Positions 35,405-45,050 are shown, counted from the stretch's first letter. The stretch: 64,000 nucleotides of DNA from Marinobacter iranensis (GCF_029207565.1 NZ_JANCMW010000014.1:1-64000); one strand, 5' to 3'. A program made the numbers and translations. Notes: generated by a model not told the origin, from the letters alone.

Positions 35405-38158
35405 ATGTTCACAAAGCTTGCAACCAAGATGTTCGGCAGTAAGAACGCCAGAGAAATCAAGCGAATGCGCAAAACCGTATCGCGTATCAACGAGCTTGAA
35501 GAGCAGTATGGCAATTTGTCCGACACAGAGTTGCAGGGTAAGACCGCAGAATTTCGCCGCCGTTACGAAGAAGGCGAGAGTCTTGATGCACTGCTTCCGG
35601 AAGCCTTTGCCACCACCAGGGAGGCAAGCCGGCGGGTGATGGGAATGCGCCATTACGACGTGCAGATGATTGGCGGTATAACGCTTCATGAAGGCCGGAT
35701 TTCCGAGATGAAAACCGGCGAGGGTAAAACCCTGGTGGCAACCCTGGCCGTGTACCTGAATGCCCTCACTGGCAAAGGTGTTCATCTGGTAACCGTGAAC
35801 GACTATCTGGCACGCCGGGACGCTGAGTGGATGGGAAAGCTCTACCGCTTCCTGGGTCTTCAGGTGGGTGTTGTGGCTGCGGGCCAGCCCCCGGAAGAAA
35901 AACGGGCGGCGTATCAGGCCGATATCACCTACGGCACCAATAACGAATTCGGCTTTGATTATCTGCGGGACAACATGGCGTTCAGCACTGAAGACAAGGT
36001 GCAGCGCAGCCTGCACTTCGCCATCGTGGACGAAGTGGATTCCATCCTGATTGATGAAGCCCGCACCCCGCTGATTATTTCCGGGGCAGCGGAAGACAGT
36101 TCGAAACTGTATCTGGCCATCAACGAACTGGTGCCAAGCCTTGAAGAGGGCGAAGTCAGTGAGGAAGAAGGTGAGCCCAGCGGCGATTTCACCATTGATG
36201 AGAAATCGCGCCAGGTAGAGTTGACCGAGAACGGTCACGAGAAAGTGGAAGAGCTGCTACTGGAGAGGGGGCTGCTGAAGGAAGGTGAGAGCCTCTATTC
36301 CGCCGCCAACCTCAGCCTGTTGCACCACGTCCATTCCGCCCTCAGGGCTCACCATCTGTTCCAGAAAGACGTGGACTACATCGTTCAGGGCGACCAGGTG
36401 GTGATCGTTGACGAGCACACTGGCCGTACCATGCCGGGGCGTCGCTGGAGTGAGGGCCTGCACCAGGCGATTGAGGCCAAGGAAGGTGTCCGTATCCAGG
36501 CAGAGAGCCAGACCCTGGCCTCCACCACCTTCCAGAACTATTTCCGGCTATACGACAAACTGGCCGGCATGACCGGTACCGCCGACACGGAAGCGTTCGA
36601 ATTCCGCCAGATTTACGGCCTTGACGTTGTCGTTATTCCGCCCAACAAGCCGATTCAGCGGATCGACTACAACGACCTGATCTACCTGACCCAGGAAGAA
36701 AAATTCCACGCCATCATCGACGAGATCAAGGACGTTACCGCCGAGGGCCGCCCTATTCTGGTGGGTACCGCCTCCATCGAGGCGTCCGAGCTGTTGTCCA
36801 TGCTGCTCAAGAAGGCGCGGATCGACCACAAGATCCTCAACGCCAAACAGCACGAAAGTGAAGCCCAGATCATCGCCCAGGCCGGCCGCCCGGGTGCGGT
36901 TACCATTGCCACCAACATGGCGGGCCGTGGTACCGACATCGTACTGGGTGGCAACTGGGAGTTTGAAGTCGCGGGTATGGAGAACCCCACGGAAGAAGAG
37001 GCAGCCCGTATCAAGGCCGAGTGGACGGAGCGTCATAACCAGGTGCTGGAGGCTGGTGGCCTGCATATAATCGGTACCGAGCGCCATGAGTCCCGCCGTA
37101 TCGACAACCAGCTCCGGGGCCGTGCCGGTCGTCAGGGGGATCCTGGCTCCTCACGCTTCTTCCTGTCCCTGGAAGATAACCTGATGCGGATCTTCGCCCC
37201 GGACCGGGTAAAGAGCCTGATGCAGGCCATGGGCATGAAGAAGGGCGAGGCCATCGAACACCGCATGGTCACCAACGCCATTGAAAAATCCCAGCGCAAG
37301 GTGGAAGGCCGCAACTTTGATATGCGGAAAACCCTGCTGGAATACGATGACGTTGCCAACGACCAGCGTACGGTTATCTACGATCAGCGTAACGAGGTTA
37401 TGTCCTCGGAAGACATTTCCGACATGATCAAGACCATCCGTGAAGATGTGGTGGATTCGCTGGTCAGTGAGTTCATTCCGCCCCAGAGCATGCCGGAACA
37501 ATGGGATGTTGCCGGCCTGGAGAGCCAGCTTCAATCGGAAATGGCTATCAATCTTCCCATTCAGACGTGGCTGGACGAAGACAGCAAGCTTTACGAAGAG
37601 AATCTCCGTCAGCGCATTCTGGAAGAGATCGTCGCGGCGTACGAGGCCAAGGAGGAGCTGGCCGGTTCCGAGCCCATGCGCAAGTTCGAGAAGCAGGTGT
37701 TCCTGCAGGTACTCGATACCCTGTGGAAAGAACACCTCTCAAACATGGACCACCTTCGCCGTGGTATCCATCTGCGGGGGTACGCCCAGAAGAACCCCAA
37801 GCAGGAATACAAGCGCGAGGCCTTCAACCTGTTTGAAAGCATGCTTGAAACCATGAAGCGTGACGTGGTGCGGGTGCTTTCCCATGTTCGTGTGCAGAGC
37901 CGTGAAGAAATGGAAGAAGTGGAGCGTCGCCGCAAGGAAGAGCTTGAGCGCGAGCTTGCCCAGGCCCGCCTGCGCCACGACGAGACCAGCGCCACCGCCC
38001 AGCACCGGCAGGATGAAAATGCCGGTGGTTCCGGTGCCCAGCAGCCGCAGGGAACACCGGAAACCTTCGTGCGACAGGACCGGAAAGTGGGTCGTAATGA
38101 ACCTTGTCCTTGCGGGTCTGGCAAGAAATACAAGCAGTGCTGCGGAAAGGTCAGCTGA
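35405..38158 (+). CDS. secA: Preprotein translocase ATPase SecA
   Basis: SecA powers export through SecYEG. The 917-residue protein (E. coli 901) has Walker A MKTGEGKTLVATL near 102-114, the VDEVDSILIDEARTPLIISG block near 208, the preprotein crosslinking domain, the second nucleotide-binding fold (NMAGRGTDIVLGGNWE near 507) and RGRAGRQGDPGSSRF. A charged linker leads to the C-terminal zinc motif CPCGSGKKYKQCC used for SecB contact. E. coli controls secA through SecM; no secM is seen here. Confidence 0.98.
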   Translation: MFTKLATKMFGSKNAREIKRMRKTVSRINELEEQYGNLSDTELQGKTAEFRRRYEEGESLDALLPEAFATTREASRRVMGMRHYDVQMIGGITLHEGRISEMKTGEGKTLVATLAVYLNALTGKGVHLVTVNDYLARRDAEWMGKLYRFLGLQVGVVAAGQPPEEKRAAYQADITYGTNNEFGFDYLRDNMAFSTEDKVQRSLHFAIVDEVDSILIDEARTPLIISGAAEDSSKLYLAINELVPSLEEGEVSEEEGEPSGDFTIDEKSRQVELTENGHEKVEELLLERGLLKEGESLYSAANLSLLHHVHSALRAHHLFQKDVDYIVQGDQVVIVDEHTGRTMPGRRWSEGLHQAIEAKEGVRIQAESQTLASTTFQNYFRLYDKLAGMTGTADTEAFEFRQIYGLDVVVIPPNKPIQRIDYNDLIYLTQEEKFHAIIDEIKDVTAEGRPILVGTASIEASELLSMLLKKARIDHKILNAKQHESEAQIIAQAGRPGAVTIATNMAGRGTDIVLGGNWEFEVAGMENPTEEEAARIKAEWTERHNQVLEAGGLHIIGTERHESRRIDNQLRGRAGRQGDPGSSRFFLSLEDNLMRIFAPDRVKSLMQAMGMKKGEAIEHRMVTNAIEKSQRKVEGRNFDMRKTLLEYDDVANDQRTVIYDQRNEVMSSEDISDMIKTIREDVVDSLVSEFIPPQSMPEQWDVAGLESQLQSEMAINLPIQTWLDEDSKLYEENLRQRILEEIVAAYEAKEELAGSEPMRKFEKQVFLQVLDTLWKEHLSNMDHLRRGIHLRGYAQKNPKQEYKREAFNLFESMLETMKRDVVRVLSHVRVQSREEMEEVERRRKEELERELAQARLRHDETSATAQHRQDENAGGSGAQQPQGTPETFVRQDRKVGRNEPCPCGSGKKYKQCCGKVS

Positions 38159-38186
38159 TTCCCTGCACTGACCAGTAGCATAATGA

Positions 38187-38220
38187 CCCGCACCCTGATT
38201 GATTCAGGCTGCGGGTTTTT
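38187..38220 (+). terminator. Rho-independent terminator after secA
   Basis: CCCGCA pairs with TGCGGG, and inside it CCTGA pairs with TCAGG, separated by a C-C internal mismatch. Five T follow. It lies 29 bases after the secA stop. Confidence 0.9.
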
Positions 38221-38287
38221 CGTTTGGTAACCGGCGTTCCGGCCGGTCTGCCGGACACAGACCGATCATGACGAAAGGAGAGTGAAG

Positions 38288-39505
38288 ATGGCAGTTGGTC
38301 CAGGAGCCTTGCCGACATTTTATCCGGTGGCCGGTGTCGGGCTGGGTATTGGTAGCGCCGGCATCAAGAAACCGGGCAAGAAAGATCTGGTCGTTATTGA
38401 GCTGGCCCCCGGTAGCCGCGTGGCCGGAATCTTTACCCGTAACCAGTTCTGTGCGGCCCCGGTCCATGTAACCCGGAACCACCTTGCCAGTGACGCGCCA
38501 CGTTACCTGTTGATCAATACCGGTAACGCCAATGCAGGCACTGGCGAACAGGGCATGAAAGATGCCCAGGCCTGCTGTCAGGCACTGGCGGACCATGCGG
38601 GTGTTGCTTCAGGCTCGGTGCTGCCGTTTTCCACCGGCGTCATTGGGGAGCCCTTGCCGGTGGCGAAGATCGTCGGAGCCCTGCCGCAGGCGCTGGCGGA
38701 TGTGTCAGAATCCCACTGGGCTGAGGCCGCCTCCGGGATCATGACCACGGATACCCGCCCCAAGGGGGCGACCCGCCAGATCGACCTGGACGGCCACACC
38801 GTTTCCATCTCCGGTATCAGCAAGGGTGCTGGTATGATTCGCCCGAACATGGCCACCATGCTGGGTTTTATTGCCACCGACGCGAAGATTGCGCCGGATG
38901 TGTTGTCCTCCCTGGCCTCGGAGCTCGGTGAGAAATCCTTTAATCGCATCACCATTGACGGCGATACCTCCACCAACGACGCCTGCATGCTGATGGCCAG
39001 CGGCCAGTACAGTGGTCCGGAGATTACCGCCGACAGTCCCTGTCTGCCGACACTCAGGGACGCCCTGCGCGAGGTGTTCCTGGAGTTGGCGCATGCCATT
39101 GTCCGGGACGGCGAAGGTGCGACCAAGTTTGTGACCATTGAGGTCAGCCGCGCGGGCTCGGTACAGGAAGCGCTGGATGTGGCCTATACCGTGGCGCACT
39201 CACCGCTGGTCAAGACTGCGCTGTTTGCGTCCGACCCCAACTGGGGTCGGATACTGGCAGCGGTGGGCCGTGCGGGTGTTGAAAGGCTGGATCTCAATGC
39301 CCTGGAGATATGGCTGGGGGATGTCTGCCTGGTGCGCAACGGCGGCCGCGCCGAGGACTACAGCGAATCCCGGGGGCAGGCGGTGATGGATGGCGAGGAG
39401 ATTACCATTCACATTGACCTCCGGCGTGGTGATGTCATGGAGCGGGTCTGGACCTGCGACTTCTCCCACGACTATGTGACCATCAATGCGGAGTACCGTA
39501 CCTGA
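38288..39505 (+). CDS. argJ: Bifunctional ornithine acetyltransferase / N-acetylglutamate synthase ArgJ
   Basis: ArgJ moves acetyl from N-acetylornithine to glutamate, giving the cyclic arginine pathway. The 405-residue precursor self-cleaves before the nucleophile Thr190 in PNMATML, visible here. Other blocks: NTGNANAGTGEQG near 80 and the C-terminal DPNWGRILAAVGRAG. The ATG at 38288 lies seven bases after AAAGGAG; an in-frame GTG at 38282 is too close. Whether it also makes N-acetylglutamate from acetyl-CoA cannot be told from sequence alone. Confidence 0.96.
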   Translation: MAVGPGALPTFYPVAGVGLGIGSAGIKKPGKKDLVVIELAPGSRVAGIFTRNQFCAAPVHVTRNHLASDAPRYLLINTGNANAGTGEQGMKDAQACCQALADHAGVASGSVLPFSTGVIGEPLPVAKIVGALPQALADVSESHWAEAASGIMTTDTRPKGATRQIDLDGHTVSISGISKGAGMIRPNMATMLGFIATDAKIAPDVLSSLASELGEKSFNRITIDGDTSTNDACMLMASGQYSGPEITADSPCLPTLRDALREVFLELAHAIVRDGEGATKFVTIEVSRAGSVQEALDVAYTVAHSPLVKTALFASDPNWGRILAAVGRAGVERLDLNALEIWLGDVCLVRNGGRAEDYSESRGQAVMDGEEITIHIDLRRGDVMERVWTCDFSHDYVTINAEYRT

Positions 39506-39507
39506 TT

Positions 39508-40467
39508 ATGACGGCTGTTCAGGATATTCACGTCGCGGTTGGGGTTATCTTTCGCGAGGGAAACGTGCTGATTGCCCGTCGCCCGGACCACGTCCACCAG
39601 GGTGGTCTGCTTGAGTTTCCGGGTGGCAAGGTTGAGGCCGGAGAAACGGTCCAGCAGGCGCTGGTTAGGGAGATCAGGGAAGAAACCGGGTTGCGGATAC
39701 CCCCTGATACCCTTGAACCGGTCATAGAGATTCGTCATGACTACGGTGACAAGCGGGTAATTCTCGATGTCTGGGAAACGTCAACGGCCGAGGGTGAACC
39801 GGAAGGCCGCGAAGGGCAGGAAATACGCTGGCTGGATGTCCGGGAACTGGCCGATGCTGACTTCCCTGCTGCAAACCGGCCGATTATCAGGGCGTTGCGG
39901 CTGCCACGCCACTATGCCATTACCGGTTCGGCCTTAAGTGCGGAGGCTTTCCTTAAACAGGTGCAAGAGCGCGTGAAGGAGGCACCCCCTGAACTGTGCC
40001 TGCTCCGGGCGCCGGAATTCAGTGAAGAGGTCTATGTCGAGCTTGCGGACTGGTCACTGGAGGTCTGCCAGGCTAGCGAATCCGCGCTGATGCTTCATGG
40101 CGCGCCGTCGTTGCTTGAGCATTCCCCCGGGGTCTCCGGCTTGCATCTTCCCTGGCAGGAAGCGAGGCAGCACTCAGCACGGCCGGTACCCAGCGGATAC
40201 CTGCTGGCGATCTCGTGCCATAACGAGGAGGAGATTGCCCACGCCGGGCAGTTACAGGCGGATTTCATTACCCTTGGTCCGGTTAAGCCCACACCCTCTC
40301 ATCCCGGTGCGCCAGGGATGGGCTGGGGCCGTTTCCGGGAACTTGTTGCAGCCGCTACGGTCCCTGTTTACGCCCTGGGAGGGCTTTCTCCGCAGGACGT
40401 TGCCGAAGCCCGCCGTGCTGGCGCCCAGGGTATTGCCGGTATCAGTTTCTGGTGGCCACGGGTCTGA
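39508..40467 (+). CDS. Nudix (MutT) hydrolase fused to a ThiE-like domain
   Basis: The N-terminal half (residues 1-130) is a MutT-type Nudix hydrolase that would remove 8-oxo-dGTP. Its Nudix box GX5EX7REUXEEXGU appears as GGKVEAGETVQQALVREI followed by REETGL. The C-terminal half (about 150-319) looks like a thiamine-phosphate synthase (ThiE/TenI) barrel with DFITLGPVKPTPSHPGAPGMG and YALGGLSPQD. The ThiE catalytic set is incomplete to my eye, so its activity is uncertain. This fusion is known in Pseudomonas and relatives. The start follows argJ by two bases. Confidence 0.92.
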   Translation: MTAVQDIHVAVGVIFREGNVLIARRPDHVHQGGLLEFPGGKVEAGETVQQALVREIREETGLRIPPDTLEPVIEIRHDYGDKRVILDVWETSTAEGEPEGREGQEIRWLDVRELADADFPAANRPIIRALRLPRHYAITGSALSAEAFLKQVQERVKEAPPELCLLRAPEFSEEVYVELADWSLEVCQASESALMLHGAPSLLEHSPGVSGLHLPWQEARQHSARPVPSGYLLAISCHNEEEIAHAGQLQADFITLGPVKPTPSHPGAPGMGWGRFRELVAAATVPVYALGGLSPQDVAEARRAGAQGIAGISFWWPRV

Positions 40468-40497
40468 TATTGATCAGGCCGCAGGGCTTGCGTGCTC

Positions 40498-40506
40498 TGG
40501 TATGAT
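40498..40506 (+). promoter_or_regulatory. Candidate extended -10 promoter for moaC
   Basis: TGGTATGAT is an extended -10 element 41 bases before the moaC GTG, in the gap after the Nudix gene. No clear -35 is present. Confidence 0.45.
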
Positions 40507-40547
40507 AGGCCCAATACCACCTTCATCAATGATCACCGGGAGACCCT

Positions 40548-41036
40548 GTGAGCAAACTGACGCATCTTGACGATAAAGGCGCCGCGCGCATGGTGGATGT
40601 GACCTCCAAGGCCGTCACCGAACGTGAGGCCAGGGCAGAGGCCCTGATCCGGATGGCGCCGGAAACCCTGGCAATGATTGTGGAGGGCCAGCACCCCAAG
40701 GGGGACGTACTTGCGGTGGCCCGGATTGCCGGCATTATGGCTGCCAAGAAGACCCATGAACTGATTCCACTGTGTCACGCGCTCAACCTGACCTCGGTCA
40801 AGGTGGACCTGACGCCGGGCGACGACGGTGCCTCCGTTCATATCGCTACCCTGTGCAAGCTCTCCGGGCAGACAGGCGTGGAGATGGAGGCATTGACAGC
40901 CGCCAGCGTGGCAGCTCTGACCCTGTACGATATGTGCAAGGCCGTCGATCGCGGCATGGTGGTGGACAATGTTCGCCTGTTGGAGAAGAAGGGCGGTCGC
41001 AGCGGCCACTGGTCTGCTCCAGGCTCCGGATCGTAA
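40548..41036 (+). CDS. moaC: Cyclic pyranopterin monophosphate synthase MoaC
   Basis: MoaC makes cyclic pyranopterin monophosphate in molybdenum-cofactor synthesis. The 162-residue product (E. coli 161) starts at a GTG after GGGAGA and shows ARMVDVTSKAVTEREA, the LCHALNL block near 76, GVEMEALTAASVAALTLYDM near 110 and the final catalytic Lys/Asp region MCKAVDRGM. No other moa gene is adjacent; ribA follows. Confidence 0.96.
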   Translation: MSKLTHLDDKGAARMVDVTSKAVTEREARAEALIRMAPETLAMIVEGQHPKGDVLAVARIAGIMAAKKTHELIPLCHALNLTSVKVDLTPGDDGASVHIATLCKLSGQTGVEMEALTAASVAALTLYDMCKAVDRGMVVDNVRLLEKKGGRSGHWSAPGSGS

Positions 41037-41102
41037 GTGCTGTATACATCAGCCTAACCGGAGGAATGACCGTGCAGAGACTACGCCAGGAAGGTGGCCA
41101 CG

Positions 41103-41111
41103 TGATAGAAT
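41103..41111 (+). promoter_or_regulatory. Candidate extended -10 promoter for ribA
   Basis: TGATAGAAT (TG, one base, TAGAAT) lies 36 bases before the GTG chosen for ribA. If it is the active promoter, translation must begin at 41147, because the upstream start codons at 41066 and 41072 would not be in the message. Confidence 0.4.
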
Positions 41112-41146
41112 GCGCGGCCCGATTGACTGAACCACGAGGAAGCACT

Positions 41147-41761
41147 GTGGCCGTTCGTTACATCCAGACATGCCGGTTGCCAACCCCCTTCGGCGTTTTC
41201 GACATGCACGGTTTTGAAGAGCCGGACACCGGGAAGGAACATGTGGCGCTCACGCTGGGTGATCTTGGCAGTCCCGAGCCAATGCTGGCACGGACTCACT
41301 CGGAATGCCTGACCGGCGATGCGCTCTACAGCATGCGGTGTGACTGTGGTTACCAGTTGGAAGAGGCCCTGCGCAGTATTGCCCGGGAAGGTCGCGGTAT
41401 TCTGATGTATCTGCGTCAGGAAGGGCGTGGTATTGGTCTGCTGAACAAGATCCGTGCATACAACCTCCAGGACCAGGGCGCTGATACAGTCGAGGCCAAC
41501 GAGCAACTCGGATTCGCGGCGGACCTGCGCGACTACAGTATGTGCCGGGATATGCTGGAGCATCTCGGCATCCACAGCCTGAAGCTGATGACCAACAATC
41601 CCCGCAAGGTCGACGCCCTCACCGAACTGGGAATTGAGATTGCCGAACGTGTGCCGCTGCACGTGGGGCGCAACCCCCACAATGAGCATTACCTGAACAC
41701 CAAGCAGAGCAAGCTTGGCCACTGGTTCGAGACCCACCAGGACGACGACCCCGCCGTCTGA
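41147..41761 (+). CDS. ribA: GTP cyclohydrolase II RibA
   Basis: RibA opens the GTP ring in the first step of riboflavin synthesis. Zinc ligands are seen in HSECLTGDALYSMRCDCGYQ, and the RQEGRGIGLLNKIRAYNLQD block follows. From GTG 41147 it is 204 residues (E. coli 196), with GAGGA six bases upstream. The frame stays open upstream: ATG 41066 and GTG 41072 follow GGAGGA and would add 25 to 27 residues of no family likeness. Its stop is 18 bases from the convergent dxs stop. Confidence 0.94.
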   Translation: MAVRYIQTCRLPTPFGVFDMHGFEEPDTGKEHVALTLGDLGSPEPMLARTHSECLTGDALYSMRCDCGYQLEEALRSIAREGRGILMYLRQEGRGIGLLNKIRAYNLQDQGADTVEANEQLGFAADLRDYSMCRDMLEHLGIHSLKLMTNNPRKVDALTELGIEIAERVPLHVGRNPHNEHYLNTKQSKLGHWFETHQDDDPAV

Positions 41762-41779
41762 TTTTTTCCGGTAACCTGC

Positions 41780-43714
41780 TTACTGAACCGCCTTGAGCGA
41801 CTGGTTGTATTTCATGCGCTCCAGGCGGGTTTCAATGGAGCCCTGAATACCTTCAGCGTCCAGGCCACAGGAAGACAGCAACTCCCCGTGCTTGCCGTGG
41901 TCGATGAAGGTGTCTGGCAGGCCAATCTGCAGTACCGGCTGGCTGACATCATGACTGTTGAGCAACTCCGTCACGGCACTGCCGGCACCGCCGGCGATGG
42001 CGTTTTCCTCGATGGTCACCAGCAGGTCGTGTTGCTCTGCCAGCGACAGGATCAATTCCTTATCCAGCGGCTTCACAAACCGCATATCCGCCACGGTTGC
42101 GCCCAGTGCCTTCGCCGCTTCCATGGCAGGCGTCAGCAGGGTGCCAAAGTTGAGGATGGCAATGCCTGAACCCTCTCTTACCACACGCCCCTTGCCGATG
42201 GGCAGGGGGGCCAGTTCCCGGACAATCTCGGCGCCGGGGCCGGTTCCGCGTGGGTAGCGTACCGCTGCGGGACCCTCGAACAGCATGCCGGTATGCAGCA
42301 ACTGTCGGGTTTCATTTTCATCGGACGGCGTCATCACGATCATATTGGGGACGCAACGCAGATAGCTGATGTCAAAGGCGCCGGCATGGGTGGGGCCGTC
42401 TTCGCCCACCAGGCCGGCACGGTCAATAGCGAACAACACATCCAGGTTCTGTATGGCCACGTCGTGGATCACCTGGTCGTAGGCGCGCTGCAGGAAGGTT
42501 GAATAGATGGCAACCACCGGTTTGGCGCCATCGCAGGCGAGGCCGGCGGCCAGGGTCACGGAATGTTGTTCAGCGATGGCGACGTCGAAATAGCGGTCCG
42601 GAAAACGCTGGGAGAAGGCCAGCAGGTCCGAGCCTTCGCACATGGCCGGGGTGATGCCCACGATGCGTTCGTCGGCCTCCGCAGCGTCGCACAGCCACTG
42701 GCCAAAGACATTGGCGTACTTCGGCTTGGACGGTTTGGGTGCGACCGGCTCTGGCTTGCTGGGCGGCACCGGTTCGATCTTGTTGATGGCGTGGTAGCCG
42801 ATGGGGTCCGCCTCGGCCGGGGCAAAGCCCTTGCCCTTGGTGGTGACCACGTGGAGGAATTGTGGCCCGTCCAGCTCGCGGATGTTTTCCAGGGTTTCCA
42901 CCAGCAGCGGCAGGTCGTGACCATCAATGGGGCCGATGTAATTGAAGCCGAGTTCCTCAAACAGGGTGCCCGGAGAAATCATGCCCTTGAAGTGTTCCTC
43001 GGTCTTGCGGGCCAGGGCCATCAGTTGTGGCGTGCCCTGCAACACACGCTTGCTGCTGTCGCGAACCTGGTTGTAGGTGCGGCTTGCCAGCAGTTTGGCG
43101 AAATAGTTCGACAGCCCCCCCACATTGCGGGAAATCGACATGTCGTTATCGTTGAGGATAACCAGCATGTTGGCATCCAGGTGCCCCGCGTGGTTCAGTG
43201 CTTCAAAGGCCATGCCGGCGGTCATGGCACCATCGCCGATGATGGCAATACTCTTGCGGCCAGTGCCCTGCATGCGGGAGGCAATGGCCATGCCCAGGGC
43301 GGCACTGATGGAGGTGCTGGAATGCCCCACGCCGAAGGTGTCGTATTCACTCTCGGCCCGTTTCGGGAAGCCTGCCAGGCCCCCCTTGCGGCGAATGCTG
43401 TTCATGCGCCCCTTACGACCGGTCAGGATCTTGTGAGGATAGGCCTGGTGGCCAACATCCCATACCAGGCGATCTTCCGGCGTATTGAACACATAGTGCA
43501 GGGCAACGGTCAGTTCCAGAACGCCAAGGCCGGCACCGAAGTGGCCGCCGGTCTGTCCCACTGACCACAGCAGGAACGCGCGAAGCTCCCGTGCCAGTTG
43601 GGTCAGCTGATCCGCTGCCAGCTCACGCAACTGCCCGGGAGTGTCAATCCTGTCCAGCAGCGGCGTGTTGGGCCGTTGGGACGGGATTTCCTTGAATGTA
43701 TATGTATCCTGCAT
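41780..43714 (-). CDS. dxs: 1-deoxy-D-xylulose-5-phosphate synthase
   Basis: Dxs condenses pyruvate and glyceraldehyde 3-phosphate, using thiamine diphosphate, to start the MEP isoprenoid pathway. From the ATG at 43714 it is 644 residues. Seen are GQTGGHFGAGLGVLELTVALH near 53, the ThDP-binding GDGAMTAGMAFEALNHAG near 152-169 and the second-domain EQHSVTLAAG and DGPTHAGAFD. The frame continues 35 codons upstream without family likeness. It follows ispA after 135 bases and may have its own promoter (TATAAT at 43759-43754). Confidence 0.96.
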   Translation of the reverse strand: MQDTYTFKEIPSQRPNTPLLDRIDTPGQLRELAADQLTQLARELRAFLLWSVGQTGGHFGAGLGVLELTVALHYVFNTPEDRLVWDVGHQAYPHKILTGRKGRMNSIRRKGGLAGFPKRAESEYDTFGVGHSSTSISAALGMAIASRMQGTGRKSIAIIGDGAMTAGMAFEALNHAGHLDANMLVILNDNDMSISRNVGGLSNYFAKLLASRTYNQVRDSSKRVLQGTPQLMALARKTEEHFKGMISPGTLFEELGFNYIGPIDGHDLPLLVETLENIRELDGPQFLHVVTTKGKGFAPAEADPIGYHAINKIEPVPPSKPEPVAPKPSKPKYANVFGQWLCDAAEADERIVGITPAMCEGSDLLAFSQRFPDRYFDVAIAEQHSVTLAAGLACDGAKPVVAIYSTFLQRAYDQVIHDVAIQNLDVLFAIDRAGLVGEDGPTHAGAFDISYLRCVPNMIVMTPSDENETRQLLHTGMLFEGPAAVRYPRGTGPGAEIVRELAPLPIGKGRVVREGSGIAILNFGTLLTPAMEAAKALGATVADMRFVKPLDKELILSLAEQHDLLVTIEENAIAGGAGSAVTELLNSHDVSQPVLQIGLPDTFIDHGKHGELLSSCGLDAEGIQGSIETRLERMKYNQSLKAVQ

Positions 43715-43849
43715 CTGCTCGGGTCTTTTCCGGGTGGTCAAAATGTAAGTTCTATTATAGGGGATGAAGGCACCCGGTTTCATACTGATTGGGCCAGCCG
43801 GGCCCTTCCAGTCCTTCATGGTCAGTGTGCATGCCAGTGCGGCCGTGGA

Positions 43850-44749
43850 TCAATGGGTGCGGGCCACCACGTAACCGGCCATGTCCCTGAGTAGGTCACC
43901 TTCCTTGCCGAAGCCTTCCAGACTGGCCAGCGCGGACTCCAGCAACTGCGACAGGTAGTCCCTGGCACCGGCGGTTCCCAGCAGCGACGGGTAGGTTGGC
44001 TTGGCGCGGGCAAGGTCCGATCCCTGGGGTTTGCCAATCACCGTGGTGTCGCCTTCGATATCCAGCAGGTCGTCCTGTACCTGGAATGCCAGCCCAAGGG
44101 TTTGTGAATAAATGGTAAGGGCTGCCAGTTGGTCTTCGGTCACATCCGCAGCGGTCAGGGCGCCCATTCGCACACTGGCAGCAATCAGGGCTCCGGTCTT
44201 GTGGCGGTGCATCTTCTCCAACTGCTCAATGGTCAGGCTTTTGCCCACGGATTCCAGATCGATCGCCTGGCCCCCAACCATACCCAGGTGACCGCTGGCG
44301 GAGGCCAGTTCGCGGATCATCGCCAGGCGAACCTGATCGACCAGCCCTGGTGCTTCAGCCAGCCAGCCGAAGGCCATGGTCTGCAGGGCATCGCCCGCCA
44401 ATATGGCAGTGGCCTCGTCAAAGGCAATGTGGGTGGTGGCGCGGCCCCGGCGCAGTTCGTCATCGTCCATTGCCGGAAGGTCATCGTGAATCAGCGAATA
44501 GGCGTGGATCAGTTCCAGGGCGCTCGCAGGAACAATGGCATTTTCGTGCGCCTGTCCAACGGCTGCCGCAGCTGCCAGGCACAGGGCGGGGCGAATACGC
44601 TTGCCCCCGCCCAGTACGCTGTAACGCATGGCCGCCTGAAGGCGCTCAGACCCGTTGCCAGCGGAGGAAAGCTGACGCTCCAGCTCCGCATCAATCCGGT
44701 TGCGGCAGTTGTCCAGGAACGTCGTCAGGCGGGTGTTCGGTGTTGGCAT
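43850..44749 (-). CDS. ispA: Farnesyl diphosphate synthase (polyprenyl synthetase) IspA
   Basis: IspA builds farnesyl diphosphate from C5 units. The 299-residue protein (E. coli 299) has GGGKRIRPALCLAAA near 47, the first aspartate-rich motif DDLPAMDDDELRRG near 89-102 and the second, DDLLDIEGD, near 229. It overlaps xseB by one base, the usual xseB-ispA-dxs arrangement. Confidence 0.97.
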   Translation of the reverse strand: MPTPNTRLTTFLDNCRNRIDAELERQLSSAGNGSERLQAAMRYSVLGGGKRIRPALCLAAAAAVGQAHENAIVPASALELIHAYSLIHDDLPAMDDDELRRGRATTHIAFDEATAILAGDALQTMAFGWLAEAPGLVDQVRLAMIRELASASGHLGMVGGQAIDLESVGKSLTIEQLEKMHRHKTGALIAASVRMGALTAADVTEDQLAALTIYSQTLGLAFQVQDDLLDIEGDTTVIGKPQGSDLARAKPTYPSLLGTAGARDYLSQLLESALASLEGFGKEGDLLRDMAGYVVARTH

Positions 44750-45003
44750 CAGGCAGATTCGTCCGGGGTAAAAGGTCTGGTTTCCAGAGTGCCATCGCTG
44801 TTCTCAACCAGTTGTTCCACTCGCTGCTCCGCAGTCTTGAGCGCCTGCTGGCATTCGCGGGTAAGCTTCACACCGCGTTCGAAAGCCGTGAGTGACTGCT
44901 CCAGGGACAGTTCGCCCTGTTCCAGGTCGTGGACCAGCTTCTCCAGTTCATCCAGGGATTTTTCAAAGTCGGCGATGGACGCCGCGCTTTTCTCACCGGC
45001 CAT
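44749..45003 (-). CDS. xseB: Exodeoxyribonuclease VII small subunit
   Basis: XseB is the small helical partner of XseA in the nuclease that degrades single-stranded DNA. The 84-residue product has the typical DFEKSLDELEKLVHDLEQG and SLEQSLTAFERGVKLTREC blocks. xseA is not in the window. An extended -10 (TGATATAAT, minus strand, ending at 45037) lies just upstream and may drive xseB-ispA-dxs. Confidence 0.95.
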   Translation of the reverse strand: MAGEKSAASIADFEKSLDELEKLVHDLEQGELSLEQSLTAFERGVKLTRECQQALKTAEQRVEQLVENSDGTLETRPFTPDESA

Positions 45004-45050
45004 AGGGGCCTCCGGTTGCTTCGCGGAATTTGGCGGATTATATCAAAGCT

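Noticed and set aside
42563..43564. 333-residue plus-strand frame opposite dxs
   Set aside because: Antisense shadow of dxs; no domain or ribosome site.
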